Shown here: positions 42,740 to 51,831 of the stretch, in pieces
Layout of the letters: each line of letters starts with the position of its first letter
Position numbering within the stretch: position 1 is the first letter of the stretch
Source of the DNA: Achromobacter piechaudii NBRC 102461
GTDB lineage: Bacteria; Pseudomonadota; Gammaproteobacteria; Burkholderiales; Burkholderiaceae_B
DNA: 64,000 bases
Assembly (NCBI RefSeq): GCF_001571245.1
Contig: NZ_BCTK01000006.1
Span: 558,001-622,000 of the forward strand
Direction of reading: 5' to 3'
The notes under the pieces: model-generated
Seen by the model: the letters and a program-made list of their open reading frames with translations, nothing else
What the model was told of the DNA's origin: nothing
The model's database searches: none
Translations under genes and position numbers: made by a program

Positions 42740-44242
42740 GTGATCACCTTGACACCTCCCGCCACCCCTGCACTGCCCGCCGACGGCCAGCCTGTCTTCA
42801 GCATCCAATCCGGCCGCTTGCGCGGCACGCGTGCGGGGGGCGTAGCATCGTTCAAGCGGGTTCCTTACGCCGCCAATCCATTCACCGCAGCGAACCGCTT
42901 TCAGGCTCCAAAGCCGGTTGCGCCCTGGGATGGCATCCGCGACGCCACCGCTTTCGGGCTTGCGCCACCCCAACCCAGTCGCGACCCGCAAGCGGTGCTC
43001 TTTGGGGGTTGCGACGATCTGACGCTGAATATCTGGACGCCGGATCCGAGCACCAAGGGACTGCCTGTGATGGTGTGGATCCCCGGCGGCGCTTTCATCC
43101 GCGCCGACGCCAGCGAACCGGCCTATGACGGCGATCATTTCGCAGTCGATGGCATCGTCGTGGTGACAGTGAACTATCGCGTCGGTGTGGACGGCTTCAT
43201 GGCAATCGAAGGGGCGCCAGCCAATCGTGGTCTGCTCGACCAAATCGCGGCGCTGAAATGGGTGCGTGACAACATCGCGGCCTTCGGTGGCGATGCGGCC
43301 AATGTCACGCTGTTCGGCCAGTCGGCCGGTGCCGAGAGCGCCGCTATCCTGCTCGCCTCGCCCAAGACCGAGGGCCTGTTCAAACGCGTCATACTGCAAA
43401 GTCCGCCCATGCAGGCGATGAGCAGCGCCGATGGCAAAAGGCTGGCCGCAGTTTTCGCAAAAGGGCTTGGCGTCGCGCCGACTGTTGATGGGCTCGCCGG
43501 TGTTCCTCTGGACAAGCTGATCGACGCGGGCACGAAACTGGCGACTGCGATAAAAGACCCCGCCACGTGGGGAAAGCTGTCGCTCGGCGGCACCGCCTTC
43601 CTGCCGGTGATCGATGGTGATGTGCTCGATGCCTCGCCCATCGACATGCTCGCGCGCGGGCCCAAGCCTGGTGTGCCGGTTATCGTCGGCAGCACAGATG
43701 AAGAAGCGCGCATCTACATGGTCCCGGGCGACGTCATCGATCACATTCAACAGCAGGCGATCGACCAGTTCATCGGCGCCCTGAAGCTTCCGGCCGATAC
43801 GCTAGACATCTATCGGACTAAACCGGCCAATGTCACGATCGGCGATCTCTACACCGCGCTCCAATCTGATTACACGTTCCGAATGCCGGCACTCAGGATC
43901 GCCGAGTTGCGCAGCAGCAAATGGCAGACGTGGCATTACAATTTTTCCTGGCGGTCCCCGGGTTTCGGCGGTCGGCTCGGTGCGGCGCATTTCGTCGATG
44001 TGCCGTTCAGCTTCGATACCTTGTCATCGGATCAGGCGAAGGCCTTCGTCGGCAGCAATCCTCCGGCCTCGCTTGCCGAAGCCATGCACGGTGCCTGGGT
44101 CGCCTTCGCCAAGACCGGCGATCCCGGCTGGCCGGCTTATGACCTGACCACGCGGTTGACCAAGCGCTTCGACGCGACGTCGAGCCTCGTCGCCGATCCG
44201 GAGAAGGCAACGCGCGGCCTGTGGAAGGATGTGGCGTTTTGA
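42740..44242 (+). CDS. Type B carboxylesterase/lipase family protein
   Basis: Alpha/beta-hydrolase of 500 residues. Oxyanion residues lie in WIPGGAF (114-120), nucleophile S195 in LFGQSAGAES, acid in GSTDEEARIY and the catalytic histidine in GAAHFVDVPF. The ALKWVRDNIAAFGGDAANVTLFG block is the family signature. No signal peptide is present, so it is cytoplasmic. The start is a GTG at 42740 with no strong ribosome site. Substrate unknown; it stands alone between unrelated genes. Confidence 0.88.
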   Translation: MITLTPPATPALPADGQPVFSIQSGRLRGTRAGGVASFKRVPYAANPFTAANRFQAPKPVAPWDGIRDATAFGLAPPQPSRDPQAVLFGGCDDLTLNIWTPDPSTKGLPVMVWIPGGAFIRADASEPAYDGDHFAVDGIVVVTVNYRVGVDGFMAIEGAPANRGLLDQIAALKWVRDNIAAFGGDAANVTLFGQSAGAESAAILLASPKTEGLFKRVILQSPPMQAMSSADGKRLAAVFAKGLGVAPTVDGLAGVPLDKLIDAGTKLATAIKDPATWGKLSLGGTAFLPVIDGDVLDASPIDMLARGPKPGVPVIVGSTDEEARIYMVPGDVIDHIQQQAIDQFIGALKLPADTLDIYRTKPANVTIGDLYTALQSDYTFRMPALRIAELRSSKWQTWHYNFSWRSPGFGGRLGAAHFVDVPFSFDTLSSDQAKAFVGSNPPASLAEAMHGAWVAFAKTGDPGWPAYDLTTRLTKRFDATSSLVADPEKATRGLWKDVAF

Positions 44243-44396
44243 CGAAGGAGCGGTCGCAGGAGACGCTGTCGATGTTGATACGCTGAACACTGACCCAAGG
44301 GTCAAGGCTTTGGTGAAAGAGCGCGGACTGAAACTGGCGCTGTAGCGCGAACCGGCCCGTCTGTAGCACCCGATCCGCGACCGCAAACCCCGAATG

Positions 44397-45338
44397 TCAA
44401 AGTGGCGTCAGCAGCGGTTCGCCCGCATAGAGTCGGCGCGCGTTGTCCAGGAATTTCTGCACCATGGACTGCATGGCCTCGGGCGACCATCCGGCAACGT
44501 GAGGCGTCAACACCAGGTTCTGCAAGTCGGCAAGGCCCGCAGGCAACTGCGGCTCGCCTTCATAGACGTCCAGCGCCGCGCCGGCAATCGTCTGTGCGCG
44601 CAACGCGCGTTCCAGCGCGGCCGTGTCGACGACGCTGCCGCGTGCGATGTTGACCAGGTATCCATTCGCGCCCAACTTCGCAAGCACGTCGGCGTTGATC
44701 AGGTGCAGGGTCGAATCGCCGCCAGGAATGGCGACCAGCAGCACGTCGCACCATTGCGCCAGCTCATCCAGCGTCGGGAAGTAGCGATGCGCCGAACCCG
44801 GGCGGGGGCGGCGATTGAAGTAGCCGATCTCCATGTCGAAGGCCCGCGCTCGTGTCGCGACCTTTTCGCCGATGCAACCCAGGCCGACGATGCCGAGCTT
44901 CTTGCCGGACACGTTGGGCGGCAGCGGCAGCTGGGTGCGCCAGACGCCTTGGCGTGTCAGTTGATCCAGGCGGGGAATGCCGCGGATGATGGCAATCATC
45001 AGGCCCATGGCGTGATCCGCGACGCAGCTGTCGTTGGTGCCGGCGCCGTGGGCGACCTTCACGCCGCGCAGCCTGGCATGAGCAAGGTCGATCTTCTCGT
45101 ATCCTGCGCCCATGGCATAAATCATTTTCAGATTGGGCAGGGCGTCGATCTGCTGTGCGTTCAGGCCGATGGCGCCGATGGTCATGACGATATCGACGCG
45201 CGCCGCATGCTCGGCCACTGCTTGTGCATATTGTTCCGGCGAGGGGGCGAAGATCACTTCGAAGTGTTGCGCAATCTGATCCCGGTCGGCCTGCGTGACC
45301 GGATTCATGATGATGAGCAAGGGCAGGGAAGATGGCAT
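44397..45338 (-). CDS. D-2-hydroxyacid dehydrogenase (glyoxylate/hydroxypyruvate reductase type)
   Basis: NAD(P)H-dependent 2-hydroxyacid dehydrogenase of 313 residues. The Rossmann motif is GIVGLGCIGEKVA at 149-161; the catalytic triad is R233 (NIARGS), E262 (YEGEP) and H280 (LTPHVAG). Arginines R176-R177 after the second strand favour NADPH. It is the last gene of the pxpBC/transport operon, 12 nt after the GntR gene, and may reduce a 2-oxoacid formed from the imported compound; that is inference. Confidence 0.9.
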   Translation of the reverse strand: MPSSLPLLIIMNPVTQADRDQIAQHFEVIFAPSPEQYAQAVAEHAARVDIVMTIGAIGLNAQQIDALPNLKMIYAMGAGYEKIDLAHARLRGVKVAHGAGTNDSCVADHAMGLMIAIIRGIPRLDQLTRQGVWRTQLPLPPNVSGKKLGIVGLGCIGEKVATRARAFDMEIGYFNRRPRPGSAHRYFPTLDELAQWCDVLLVAIPGGDSTLHLINADVLAKLGANGYLVNIARGSVVDTAALERALRAQTIAGAALDVYEGEPQLPAGLADLQNLVLTPHVAGWSPEAMQSMVQKFLDNARRLYAGEPLLTPL

Positions 45339-45350
45339 GGCGGCTGGAAA

Positions 45351-46061
45351 TCAGAGTTGGGTGTGGCGGGCCACCAGGCCCACGCGCACATTGCCAAGAT
45401 GGCGTTGCATGGCGGCGCGGGCGGCGTCCGGGTTGCGGTCCAGGATAGCTTGCAGGATATCCATATGCTCGTCGCAACAGGGAATGAGCCGCTCGGGCGC
45501 GCCGTTCTGATCGAAGCAGCGCGCCTTGATGCGCAGGTCGTGGATGGTCTGCGCCATCAGCCGGTTGCCGCTGGCTTGCGCAATGCTGTCATGCAGCAGG
45601 TTGTCCACGCGATGGTTCTCTTCATGGGTGGAATGCTGGCGGCGCTTGATCTCGCTGACCTGTTCAAGAATCGCCGCCGCCTGTTCGGGCGTCATGCGCG
45701 TGGCGGCGGCCGCTGCCGCATCGCCTTCCAGCAGCAGGCGCATCTGGAAGATCTCAAGGTACTGACGCAATGTCGGCTCGGCCACGATCAGTTGACCGCG
45801 CGCGGTGCGCACCGCGAATCCGCCGCCGATCAAGCGGCTCATGGCTTCGCGCAGCGGTGTGCGCGAGACGCCCAGCGCGCTGGCCAGATTGCGCTCCTGC
45901 AAGGGCTGGTTGATGGGCAGTTGGCCCAGCTGGATCATGTCCAGCAACGTCGAATAGGCTTCATCGACCAGATCGCGCGCTTCTTCAGAGGCGCCTGTCG
46001 TTACAGGCGCGGCCGCGCGCGTGGGGCTTTCCATGGCAAGGGTGGTTGGCATAGGGATCAT
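45351..46061 (-). CDS. GntR family regulator, FCD (FadR C-terminal) type
   Basis: Regulator of 236 residues. The winged HTH is YSTLLDMIQLGQLPINQPLQERNLASALGVSRTPLREAMSRLIGGGFAVRTARGQLIV; the FCD ligand domain follows (LRQYLEIFQMRLLLEGDAAAAAATRM ... HRVDNLLHDSIAQASGN ... CCDEHMDILQAILDRNPDAARAAMQRHL), with the histidines that bind a metal in this group. The ATG overlaps the pxpC stop by 4 bp. It probably binds the perfect palindrome at 51764-51786 upstream of its own operon. Confidence 0.92.
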   Translation of the reverse strand: MIPMPTTLAMESPTRAAAPVTTGASEEARDLVDEAYSTLLDMIQLGQLPINQPLQERNLASALGVSRTPLREAMSRLIGGGFAVRTARGQLIVAEPTLRQYLEIFQMRLLLEGDAAAAAATRMTPEQAAAILEQVSEIKRRQHSTHEENHRVDNLLHDSIAQASGNRLMAQTIHDLRIKARCFDQNGAPERLIPCCDEHMDILQAILDRNPDAARAAMQRHLGNVRVGLVARHTQL

Positions 46062-47059
46062 GGAAACAGGAGGGGGAAGATGGGGAAGTTCGGATCCGCG
46101 CGCAGCTCGCGTTCACGCGCGTCCAGCCATTGCGTATCCGCGCGCAGACGTTCTACGGCGCCGGCCGCGTCCATCGCTTCGAAGCGCAGTGGCTGACCCG
46201 GCCGCATTTGCGCCAGGCGCGGCAGGTCGGCGCTGATCACGGTTGCGATCTTGGGATAGCCGCCGGTGGTTTGGCGGTCATTCATGGCGATCAGGGGTTG
46301 GCCCGCGCCGGGAATCTGGATACTGCCTGCCGCGATGGGGTCGGTGATGATATCGGCGCCCTGCGCGTGCGCGATGGTGGGGCCGTCCAGGCGCAGCCCC
46401 ATGCGGTCGGACTGCGGCGCCAGCCGATAGGTGGCGCTCAGGAAGCGGCGGATCTCGCTGATGGAAAAGTGATCTTGCTGAGGGCCCAGGATGACGCCGA
46501 TGGGCGCATCGCGATAGAACCACGCGGTGTGGCGCAAGGGCACCCAGCGCCGTTGGGTACGCGCGCGGGCGCGGCCGATGGCCAGGACGTCATCGCGCTT
46601 TAGCGCCCGGCCTTCGATGCCGCCCATGACCGCGCGCGTGAGCGTGGACGCGCTGCCTAGAACCGGGTCCACGGCGATGCCGCCGCACACCGCCAGGTAG
46701 CCGCGCATGCCGCGTTCCAGCGGCCCGATGGTCAAGGTGGCGCCGGCCGGCAGGCGGTGCGACTGCCAGGGCGCCACCTTGCTCGCAGGCATGCCGCTCG
46801 CTGCCGATACGTGCAGCGTGGCGCTGCCCGAAAACGCCACCGTGCAGTCGGCGTCCAACACGCGCAGCCGGCCGCCCGTCACCGTGAATTCCAGCGCGGC
46901 AAGATCGCCAGGGTTGCCCGCCAGCGCATTCGCCAGACGCAGCGCACCCGGATCCATCGCGCCCGAGGGCGGTACGCCCATGTGCTCATAGCCGGGTCGG
47001 CCTCTGTCCTGCACCGTGGTCAACATGCCGGGCGCAAGCACAAGCAGCCGCGCGCTCAT
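46058..47059 (-). CDS. pxpC: 5-oxoprolinase subunit C / biotin-dependent carboxyltransferase family
   Basis: Protein of 333 residues of the KipA/AHS2 family. It begins MSARLLVLAPGMLTTVQDRGRPGYEHMGVPPSGAMDPGALRLANALAGN, a signature of PxpC and of urea carboxylase-related subunits. With PxpB and PxpA it forms the ATP-dependent 5-oxoprolinase that opens pyroglutamate to glutamate. The stop overlaps the GntR start and its ATG overlaps the pxpB stop by 4 bp. pxpA is encoded divergently at 51832. Confidence 0.88.
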   Translation of the reverse strand: MSARLLVLAPGMLTTVQDRGRPGYEHMGVPPSGAMDPGALRLANALAGNPGDLAALEFTVTGGRLRVLDADCTVAFSGSATLHVSAASGMPASKVAPWQSHRLPAGATLTIGPLERGMRGYLAVCGGIAVDPVLGSASTLTRAVMGGIEGRALKRDDVLAIGRARARTQRRWVPLRHTAWFYRDAPIGVILGPQQDHFSISEIRRFLSATYRLAPQSDRMGLRLDGPTIAHAQGADIITDPIAAGSIQIPGAGQPLIAMNDRQTTGGYPKIATVISADLPRLAQMRPGQPLRFEAMDAAGAVERLRADTQWLDARERELRADPNFPIFPLLFP

Positions 47060-47823
47060 GAGTGGCTCCCTGTGCGTGGCTGCGGCCGGTAGCCGGGATC
47101 GGCATGCAAGGCATCGATGCGCGCGAATTCGTCTTCGCTGATCGGTGTGAACACGATCTCGTCTCCCGCTTCAAACAGAAAGGGCTGGGCATGGCGCAGA
47201 TCGAAGCTGCGCCACGGGGTGCGCCCGATCAAGTGCCAGCCGCTGGGGCCGGGCACCGAGGCGATGGCGGTTTGCTGGCCGCCGATGTTCACGCTGCCGG
47301 CAGGCGTATGCGCGCGTGGCATGGCGCGGCGCGGTGTGTGCAAAACGGGGTCCAGTCCGCCCAGGTAGGCAAAGCCCGGCATGAATCCCACCATGAATAC
47401 GCGATACACCGGTGCGCGGTGGCGCTCGATGACTTGGGCGGGGTCCAGCTGATGGTGCTGCGCCAGCGCGTGCAGGTCCTCGCCATGCGCGCCGCCATAG
47501 CAGACCGGCACATCCCAGCGGCGCGGCGTGGCGTTGCTGGCCACGGCCAACGTGTCCAGGCAATCCGCAATCACTTCACGCACCTGCGCGTGGCTGATCG
47601 TCAGCGGATCGAAGTGGATGCTTAACGAACGATAGGCCGGCACCACGCCCAGCAAGCCTTGCGTTTTGCGCTGCTGTGCCCGCAGCGCCTGCGCCAGGGC
47701 CAGCACGCGCGCATTGGTATCGGCGTCGATGCGGTTGGCGAATTCGACCAGCAGCGTGCAGTCGCCCGCCATCAGGATGCGTGGGGCCTCGTTGCTGCAA
47801 GGGGAAGGCGTGGCGCTCGTCAT
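47056..47823 (-). CDS. pxpB: 5-oxoprolinase subunit B / allophanate hydrolase subunit 1 family
   Basis: Protein of about 255 residues of the KipI/AHS1 family. Marks are GDCTLLVEFANRIDADTNARVLAL, the CYGG-HGEDLHALAQHHQLDPAQVIERH segment and VGFMPGFAYLGGLDPVLHTPRRA followed by PAGSVNIGGQQTAIAS. The ATG at 47823 overlaps the ATPase stop by 4 bp; a longer frame upstream is ATPase sequence in another frame. It works with PxpC and PxpA. Confidence 0.88.
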   Translation of the reverse strand: MTSATPSPCSNEAPRILMAGDCTLLVEFANRIDADTNARVLALAQALRAQQRKTQGLLGVVPAYRSLSIHFDPLTISHAQVREVIADCLDTLAVASNATPRRWDVPVCYGGAHGEDLHALAQHHQLDPAQVIERHRAPVYRVFMVGFMPGFAYLGGLDPVLHTPRRAMPRAHTPAGSVNIGGQQTAIASVPGPSGWHLIGRTPWRSFDLRHAQPFLFEAGDEIVFTPISEDEFARIDALHADPGYRPQPRTGSHS

Positions 47824-48863
47824 GCTGCGGTGGCGAATTCCATGGCGTCGGCGGCGTGAAAGCCCCAGGTCACGGCCTGGCCGGGCGTACGCTCGGCGGC
47901 GCTGATGCCCAGCGGCGCATACGCCAGGATGACTTTGTCGTAGGCTTCGATGAACACTTTCCAGTGCAGGCCGCAGAAGGTGGCGGCCACGACCTTGCCG
48001 GTATGGCGCAGGTCTGCGCCGCGTAACTGGCTGCCCAGCCGCAGGTGTTCGGGCCGCACGCCCAGCGCGGCGTCGGGGCTGGCGTTTGCGGCGGGAATGA
48101 AATTGCATTCGCCCAGAAAGCCCGCTACGAACGCGCTAGCGGGCTGGCGGTACAAGCCTTCCGGCGACCCCGCTTCCACGATGCGGCCCTGCTCCAGAAT
48201 CACGATGCGGTCAGACAGGTTCATGGCCTCTTCCTGATCGTGAGTCACGAATACGACCGTCAGCCCCAGGTCTTGATGCAGGCGGCGCAGTTGCAGCTGG
48301 ATCGCCTGGCGCAGGTTCTTGTCCAGCGCGCCCAGCGGCTCGTCCATCAACAAAATGTCCGGCGTGAACACCAGCGCGCGCGCCAAGGCCACGCGTTGCT
48401 GCTGGCCGCCCGACAGTGCGCCCGGCTTGCGGTCTTGCAGTGGCACAAGGCTGACCAGATCCAGCGCTTCCAGCACCCGCCTGCGGATGTCGTCTTCGTT
48501 CAGGCGTCGCATGCGCAGGGCGAAGGCCACGTTCTCGAACACGCTCATGTGCGGGAACAGCGCGTAGTTCTGAAAGACCATGCCGATGTTGCGATCCGAG
48601 ATCGGCGTGTGCGTCACGTCGCGCCCGCCGATCTTCACAACGCCCGCGTCGGGCGATTCGAAGCCGGCAATGATCTTCAACAGCGTGGTCTTGCCCGAAC
48701 CGGACGCGCCCAACAGCGTGCAGAATTCTCCGCGCGCGACCGTCAGGTCCACTTCGGGCAACGCGACGGAATCGCCGTAGCGCTTGTGGATGCCGGTCAT
48801 GATCAATTCTTTGCCCTGACGCTCGGGCGGACGTTGCGGACGGATGTCGTAGGCAGTTTGCAT
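47820..48863 (-). CDS. ABC importer ATP-binding protein (PotA/FbpC type)
   Basis: ATPase of about 347 residues. Walker A is GASGSGKTT, Q-loop FQNYALFPHMSV, signature LSGGQQQRVALARAL, Walker B ILLMDEPLGALD, switch VTHDQEEAMNLSD; a C-terminal TOBE domain follows (LGVRPEHLRL). This matches spermidine/putrescine- or opine-type importers. The ATG at 48863 follows the permease stop with one base between. It is the third gene of the transport operon. Substrate probably a 5-oxoproline-like or amino acid-derived compound, from context. Confidence 0.92.
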   Translation of the reverse strand: MQTAYDIRPQRPPERQGKELIMTGIHKRYGDSVALPEVDLTVARGEFCTLLGASGSGKTTLLKIIAGFESPDAGVVKIGGRDVTHTPISDRNIGMVFQNYALFPHMSVFENVAFALRMRRLNEDDIRRRVLEALDLVSLVPLQDRKPGALSGGQQQRVALARALVFTPDILLMDEPLGALDKNLRQAIQLQLRRLHQDLGLTVVFVTHDQEEAMNLSDRIVILEQGRIVEAGSPEGLYRQPASAFVAGFLGECNFIPAANASPDAALGVRPEHLRLGSQLRGADLRHTGKVVAATFCGLHWKVFIEAYDKVILAYAPLGISAAERTPGQAVTWGFHAADAMEFATAA

Positions 48864-48864
48864 A

Positions 48865-50571
48865 TCAATCTTCCTTCTTCCTGCGCAGCAGCAGGTTGGC
48901 AAGCAGAATCAGCGCCGTTGCCCCAACCAGCAGGCAAGAGGCCGAGATAACGGTGGGATCGAAGTCGTTGGCCAAGCCTTCGAACATCAGTTTGGGCAGG
49001 GTGCGATTGCGGATCGTGGTCAGGAACAGCGCCATCACGACGTCGTCGAACGAACTGACAAATGCGAACACCGCGCCGCCGACCAGGCTGGGAATCAGCG
49101 CGGGCAGCATCACCAGCCGGAACATTCTTGGCCACGATGCGCCCATGCCCAGCGCGGCCAGCTCCAGGTTCGGGTCCAGGCTGCGCAGCGCGGCGCGCAT
49201 GGTGATGTAGACATAGGGCGCGGCCAGCACCGTGTGGCCCAGCACCACCGCCATCGAGTTCGCCACCCAGCCGATGGGGGCGAACAGGTAATACAGCGCC
49301 ACCGCCGTGACGATGGCCGGGACCGACATCGGAATGATGAAGAAGGCGTCCAGCCAACCTTGGCGGCGCGCGGCCAGCCGGCTGACCCCCAGCGCGGCGG
49401 CAGTGCCCAGCACCGTGGCAAGCAGCGTCACCACGATGGCGATCCTGGAGCTGGAGGCCAGCGCCGCCAGCCACTTGCCGTCGGTGAAGAAGTTCTCGTA
49501 CCAGCGCAGGCCATAGCTGGGCGGTGGGAATATCGGGAAGTCCGTGGTGCCAAAGCTCATCGGGATGACGACGACGATGGGCAACAGCAGGAAGATGGCG
49601 CACGCCACGCCCAGCAACGCCGTCACGCGCCCGCCCGGTGTGCGGCGGTAGCCCGATTGGTTGCTGCCCTTGCCAGAGCTTGCGCTGATCAGGTTGTTCA
49701 GGCCAAAGAGACGGTTGAACAGCCACAGCGATAGCAGCACTGTCACCAGCAGCACGCCGGCCAGCGCTGACGCCAGCCCCCAGTTCAATTCTTCGGTGAT
49801 GTTGTGCGAGATGAGTTCGGCGGCCATGCGCTGGGCAGGGCCGCCCATCAGCGACGGCGTGATGTAGTAGCCGACCGCATTCATGAAGACAATGATGCCG
49901 CCAGCGACCGCGCCGGGGCTCGTCAGCGGCAGGATGACCTTGCTGAAGATGCCCGCGGATCCCGCGCCCAGGCTTTGTGCGGCCTGCACCAGGCTGCCGT
50001 CCAATGACCGGAACGATGCATACAGCGGCAGCACGACAAATGGCATGAGCACATGCGTCATACCGACCATCACGCCGGTGAAGTTGTAGAGAAACGCCAT
50101 GGGCTGGTCCAGAATGCCCACGGTGGTCAGCAGCGTGTTCAGCGGCCCGTTCTTGCCCAGCAGCGCAATCCACGCCGACGTGCGCACCAGTGCGCTGGAC
50201 CAGAAGGGCAGCAGCACGGCGAAGAACAGGACGCGCGCCACGGTCGGCGATACGGTCGCCATCAAGTAAGCCAGTGGATAACTCAACACCACGCAGGCCA
50301 CGGTGACGGCGGCGGCGATCGTGAAGGTGTTGCCCAGCACGATGCGGTAGATCGGTGTGTCCAGCAGATGACGGTAATGCGCCAGCGTCAGGCCGCCGTC
50401 CTCGCCCTTGAACCCGTTACTGAGCAGACCCGCAATGGGGCCGGCGAAGAAAAGCAACAGGAACAACAGCAGCGGCAAGGCGGCCAGGGCCGCCACGCGG
50501 CCGCGCCGGCGAGCAGCGGCCGGACGGAGTCGTGCGGCGGGCAGGGGTAGGGCGTCGGTGCTCGTAGTCAT
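48865..50571 (-). CDS. Fused ABC importer permease (PotB-PotC type in one chain)
   Basis: Inner-membrane protein of 568 residues containing two complete MetI-type permease domains. The first (about 30-300) has its EAA-like loop at VQAAQSLGAGSAGIFSKVILPL, the second (about 320-560) at ELAALGMGASWPRMFRLVMLPAL. Usually these are two proteins of ~280 residues each; here a linker near residue 300-318 (ASSGKGSNQSGYRRTPGGR) joins them. It lies between the binding protein and ATPase genes, so a single chain forms the channel. Confidence 0.92.
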   Translation of the reverse strand: MTTSTDALPLPAARLRPAAARRRGRVAALAALPLLLFLLLFFAGPIAGLLSNGFKGEDGGLTLAHYRHLLDTPIYRIVLGNTFTIAAAVTVACVVLSYPLAYLMATVSPTVARVLFFAVLLPFWSSALVRTSAWIALLGKNGPLNTLLTTVGILDQPMAFLYNFTGVMVGMTHVLMPFVVLPLYASFRSLDGSLVQAAQSLGAGSAGIFSKVILPLTSPGAVAGGIIVFMNAVGYYITPSLMGGPAQRMAAELISHNITEELNWGLASALAGVLLVTVLLSLWLFNRLFGLNNLISASSGKGSNQSGYRRTPGGRVTALLGVACAIFLLLPIVVVIPMSFGTTDFPIFPPPSYGLRWYENFFTDGKWLAALASSSRIAIVVTLLATVLGTAAALGVSRLAARRQGWLDAFFIIPMSVPAIVTAVALYYLFAPIGWVANSMAVVLGHTVLAAPYVYITMRAALRSLDPNLELAALGMGASWPRMFRLVMLPALIPSLVGGAVFAFVSSFDDVVMALFLTTIRNRTLPKLMFEGLANDFDPTVISASCLLVGATALILLANLLLRRKKED

Positions 50572-50624
50572 GGCAGGGGGGGCGCCGGCGCGTACGCCGG
50601 CGTCTGGGTAAGAAAAGTGGCGGA

Positions 50625-51686
50625 TCAGCGGGCGCGGACCTGGTTGTAGCGCTCGGTGATGGCGGGGCCGTTCGTGTCCCAGAAGTCCGAGTTCAAAAAG
50701 ATGCTGTTCTTCAGGCGCTCGGTGGTCGACGGCAGGAGTTCCAGCCGCTTGGCGTCAATCAGGGGCAGGGCCGCTTCGGTGGTCGGGCCATAGGCGATGT
50801 ACTTGCTGAACTCGGCCTGGTTTTTCGGCTGGATCATGAAGTTCAAGAGCTTGATGGCCGCATCACGGTTGGGCGAACCCTTCACGATGGCGAAGTAGCC
50901 CACTTGCGCGATGCTGTCGCCCCAGCCCATCGCAATCGGCAGGCCCGAGTCGATACCGGCCTGGAAGCGGCCGTTCCAACCCAGCGCCATCACGACTTCG
51001 CCGCTGCCTAAGGCGTTGACGGGTTCGGCCCCGCTCTTCCACCAGCGCGCCACATGCGGCTTGATCTCTTCGATCTTCTTGAAGGCGCGGTCCATGCCTT
51101 CCTTGGTAGCCAGCACTTTGTAGACGTCGGCGGGCGCCACGCCATCGGCGATCAGCGCGGCCTCGATCACCGTGGCGGGATCGTCCTGCATGGTGCGCTT
51201 GCCGGGAAATTTCTTAACGTCCCAGAAGTCCGCGAAGGTGCTGGGCTGAGGCTTGCCCGCAGGAAAGGCCTGCGTGGAAAAGCCGATGTTGGTCGAGAAG
51301 ATTTCCGAGGGCACGCCGTAGTCGTTGCGCGCGTTGGCAATGACGTGATCCTGCTTGACCATGTCGGGCGTGATCTTTTCAAACACACCCAGCTTGATGC
51401 CGCGCGTGAGGCGGGCGCTGTTCTCGGTCACGACGTCCCACGTCACCGACTTGGTGTCGATCATGGCGCGGATCTTCGCCACTTGCGGGTCGGTGTCTTC
51501 ATGGATGGCGATGCCGGTTTCCTTGGAGAAGGGCTTGAGCCACGCGTCACGGATGGCGCCTTGGTAGTTGCCGCCCCAGCTTGCGAAATTGAGTTCGGCG
51601 GCGTGCGCTGCCCCTGATGCCACGCCCGATGCCAGCGCCACGGTGGCGGCGACGGCGCACGTGACGTTCTTCCATTTGAGATTCAT
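50625..51686 (-). CDS. ABC importer substrate-binding protein (PotD/PotF-like)
   Basis: Periplasmic binding protein of about 353 residues and first gene of the operon. The signal peptide MNLKWKNVTCAVAATVALASGVASGAAHA is followed by AELNFASWGGNYQGAIRDAWLKPFSKETGIAIHEDT, the typical start of spermidine/putrescine-like receptors of this type. The ATG at 51686 is taken; the longer frame crosses promoter sequence. The ligand is unknown, but co-location with pxpB/pxpC suggests a pyroglutamate-like or N-substituted amino acid. Confidence 0.92.
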   Translation of the reverse strand: MNLKWKNVTCAVAATVALASGVASGAAHAAELNFASWGGNYQGAIRDAWLKPFSKETGIAIHEDTDPQVAKIRAMIDTKSVTWDVVTENSARLTRGIKLGVFEKITPDMVKQDHVIANARNDYGVPSEIFSTNIGFSTQAFPAGKPQPSTFADFWDVKKFPGKRTMQDDPATVIEAALIADGVAPADVYKVLATKEGMDRAFKKIEEIKPHVARWWKSGAEPVNALGSGEVVMALGWNGRFQAGIDSGLPIAMGWGDSIAQVGYFAIVKGSPNRDAAIKLLNFMIQPKNQAEFSKYIAYGPTTEAALPLIDAKRLELLPSTTERLKNSIFLNSDFWDTNGPAITERYNQVRAR

Positions 51687-51763
51687 TGCTTGGACTCCGT
51701 TCGAGAAGAAAAACGCGATGGGCAGACCTGCCCCGATCCTGGGCATATCGCCTCAGCAAGTCC

Positions 51764-51786
51764 TTGGCATGCAAATTGCATGCCAA
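51764..51786. promoter_or_regulatory. Perfect 11-1-11 palindrome, probable GntR operator
   Basis: TTGGCATGCAA, one base, then TTGCATGCCAA: exact inverse arms. A further half-site (GTATGCCAAA) follows at 51789. It lies between pxpA (start 51832) and the divergent transport operon (start 51686), where a regulator encoded in that operon would act. Confidence 0.8.
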
Positions 51787-51831
51787 CGGTATGCCAAACA
51801 TCGACATTCGCTATTTTTCGGAGTCCTTCAC

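Noticed and set aside
44394..46196. 600-codon plus-strand open frame opposite the hydroxyacid dehydrogenase and GntR genes
   Set aside because: Spans two well-recognised minus-strand genes and lacks any family signature.
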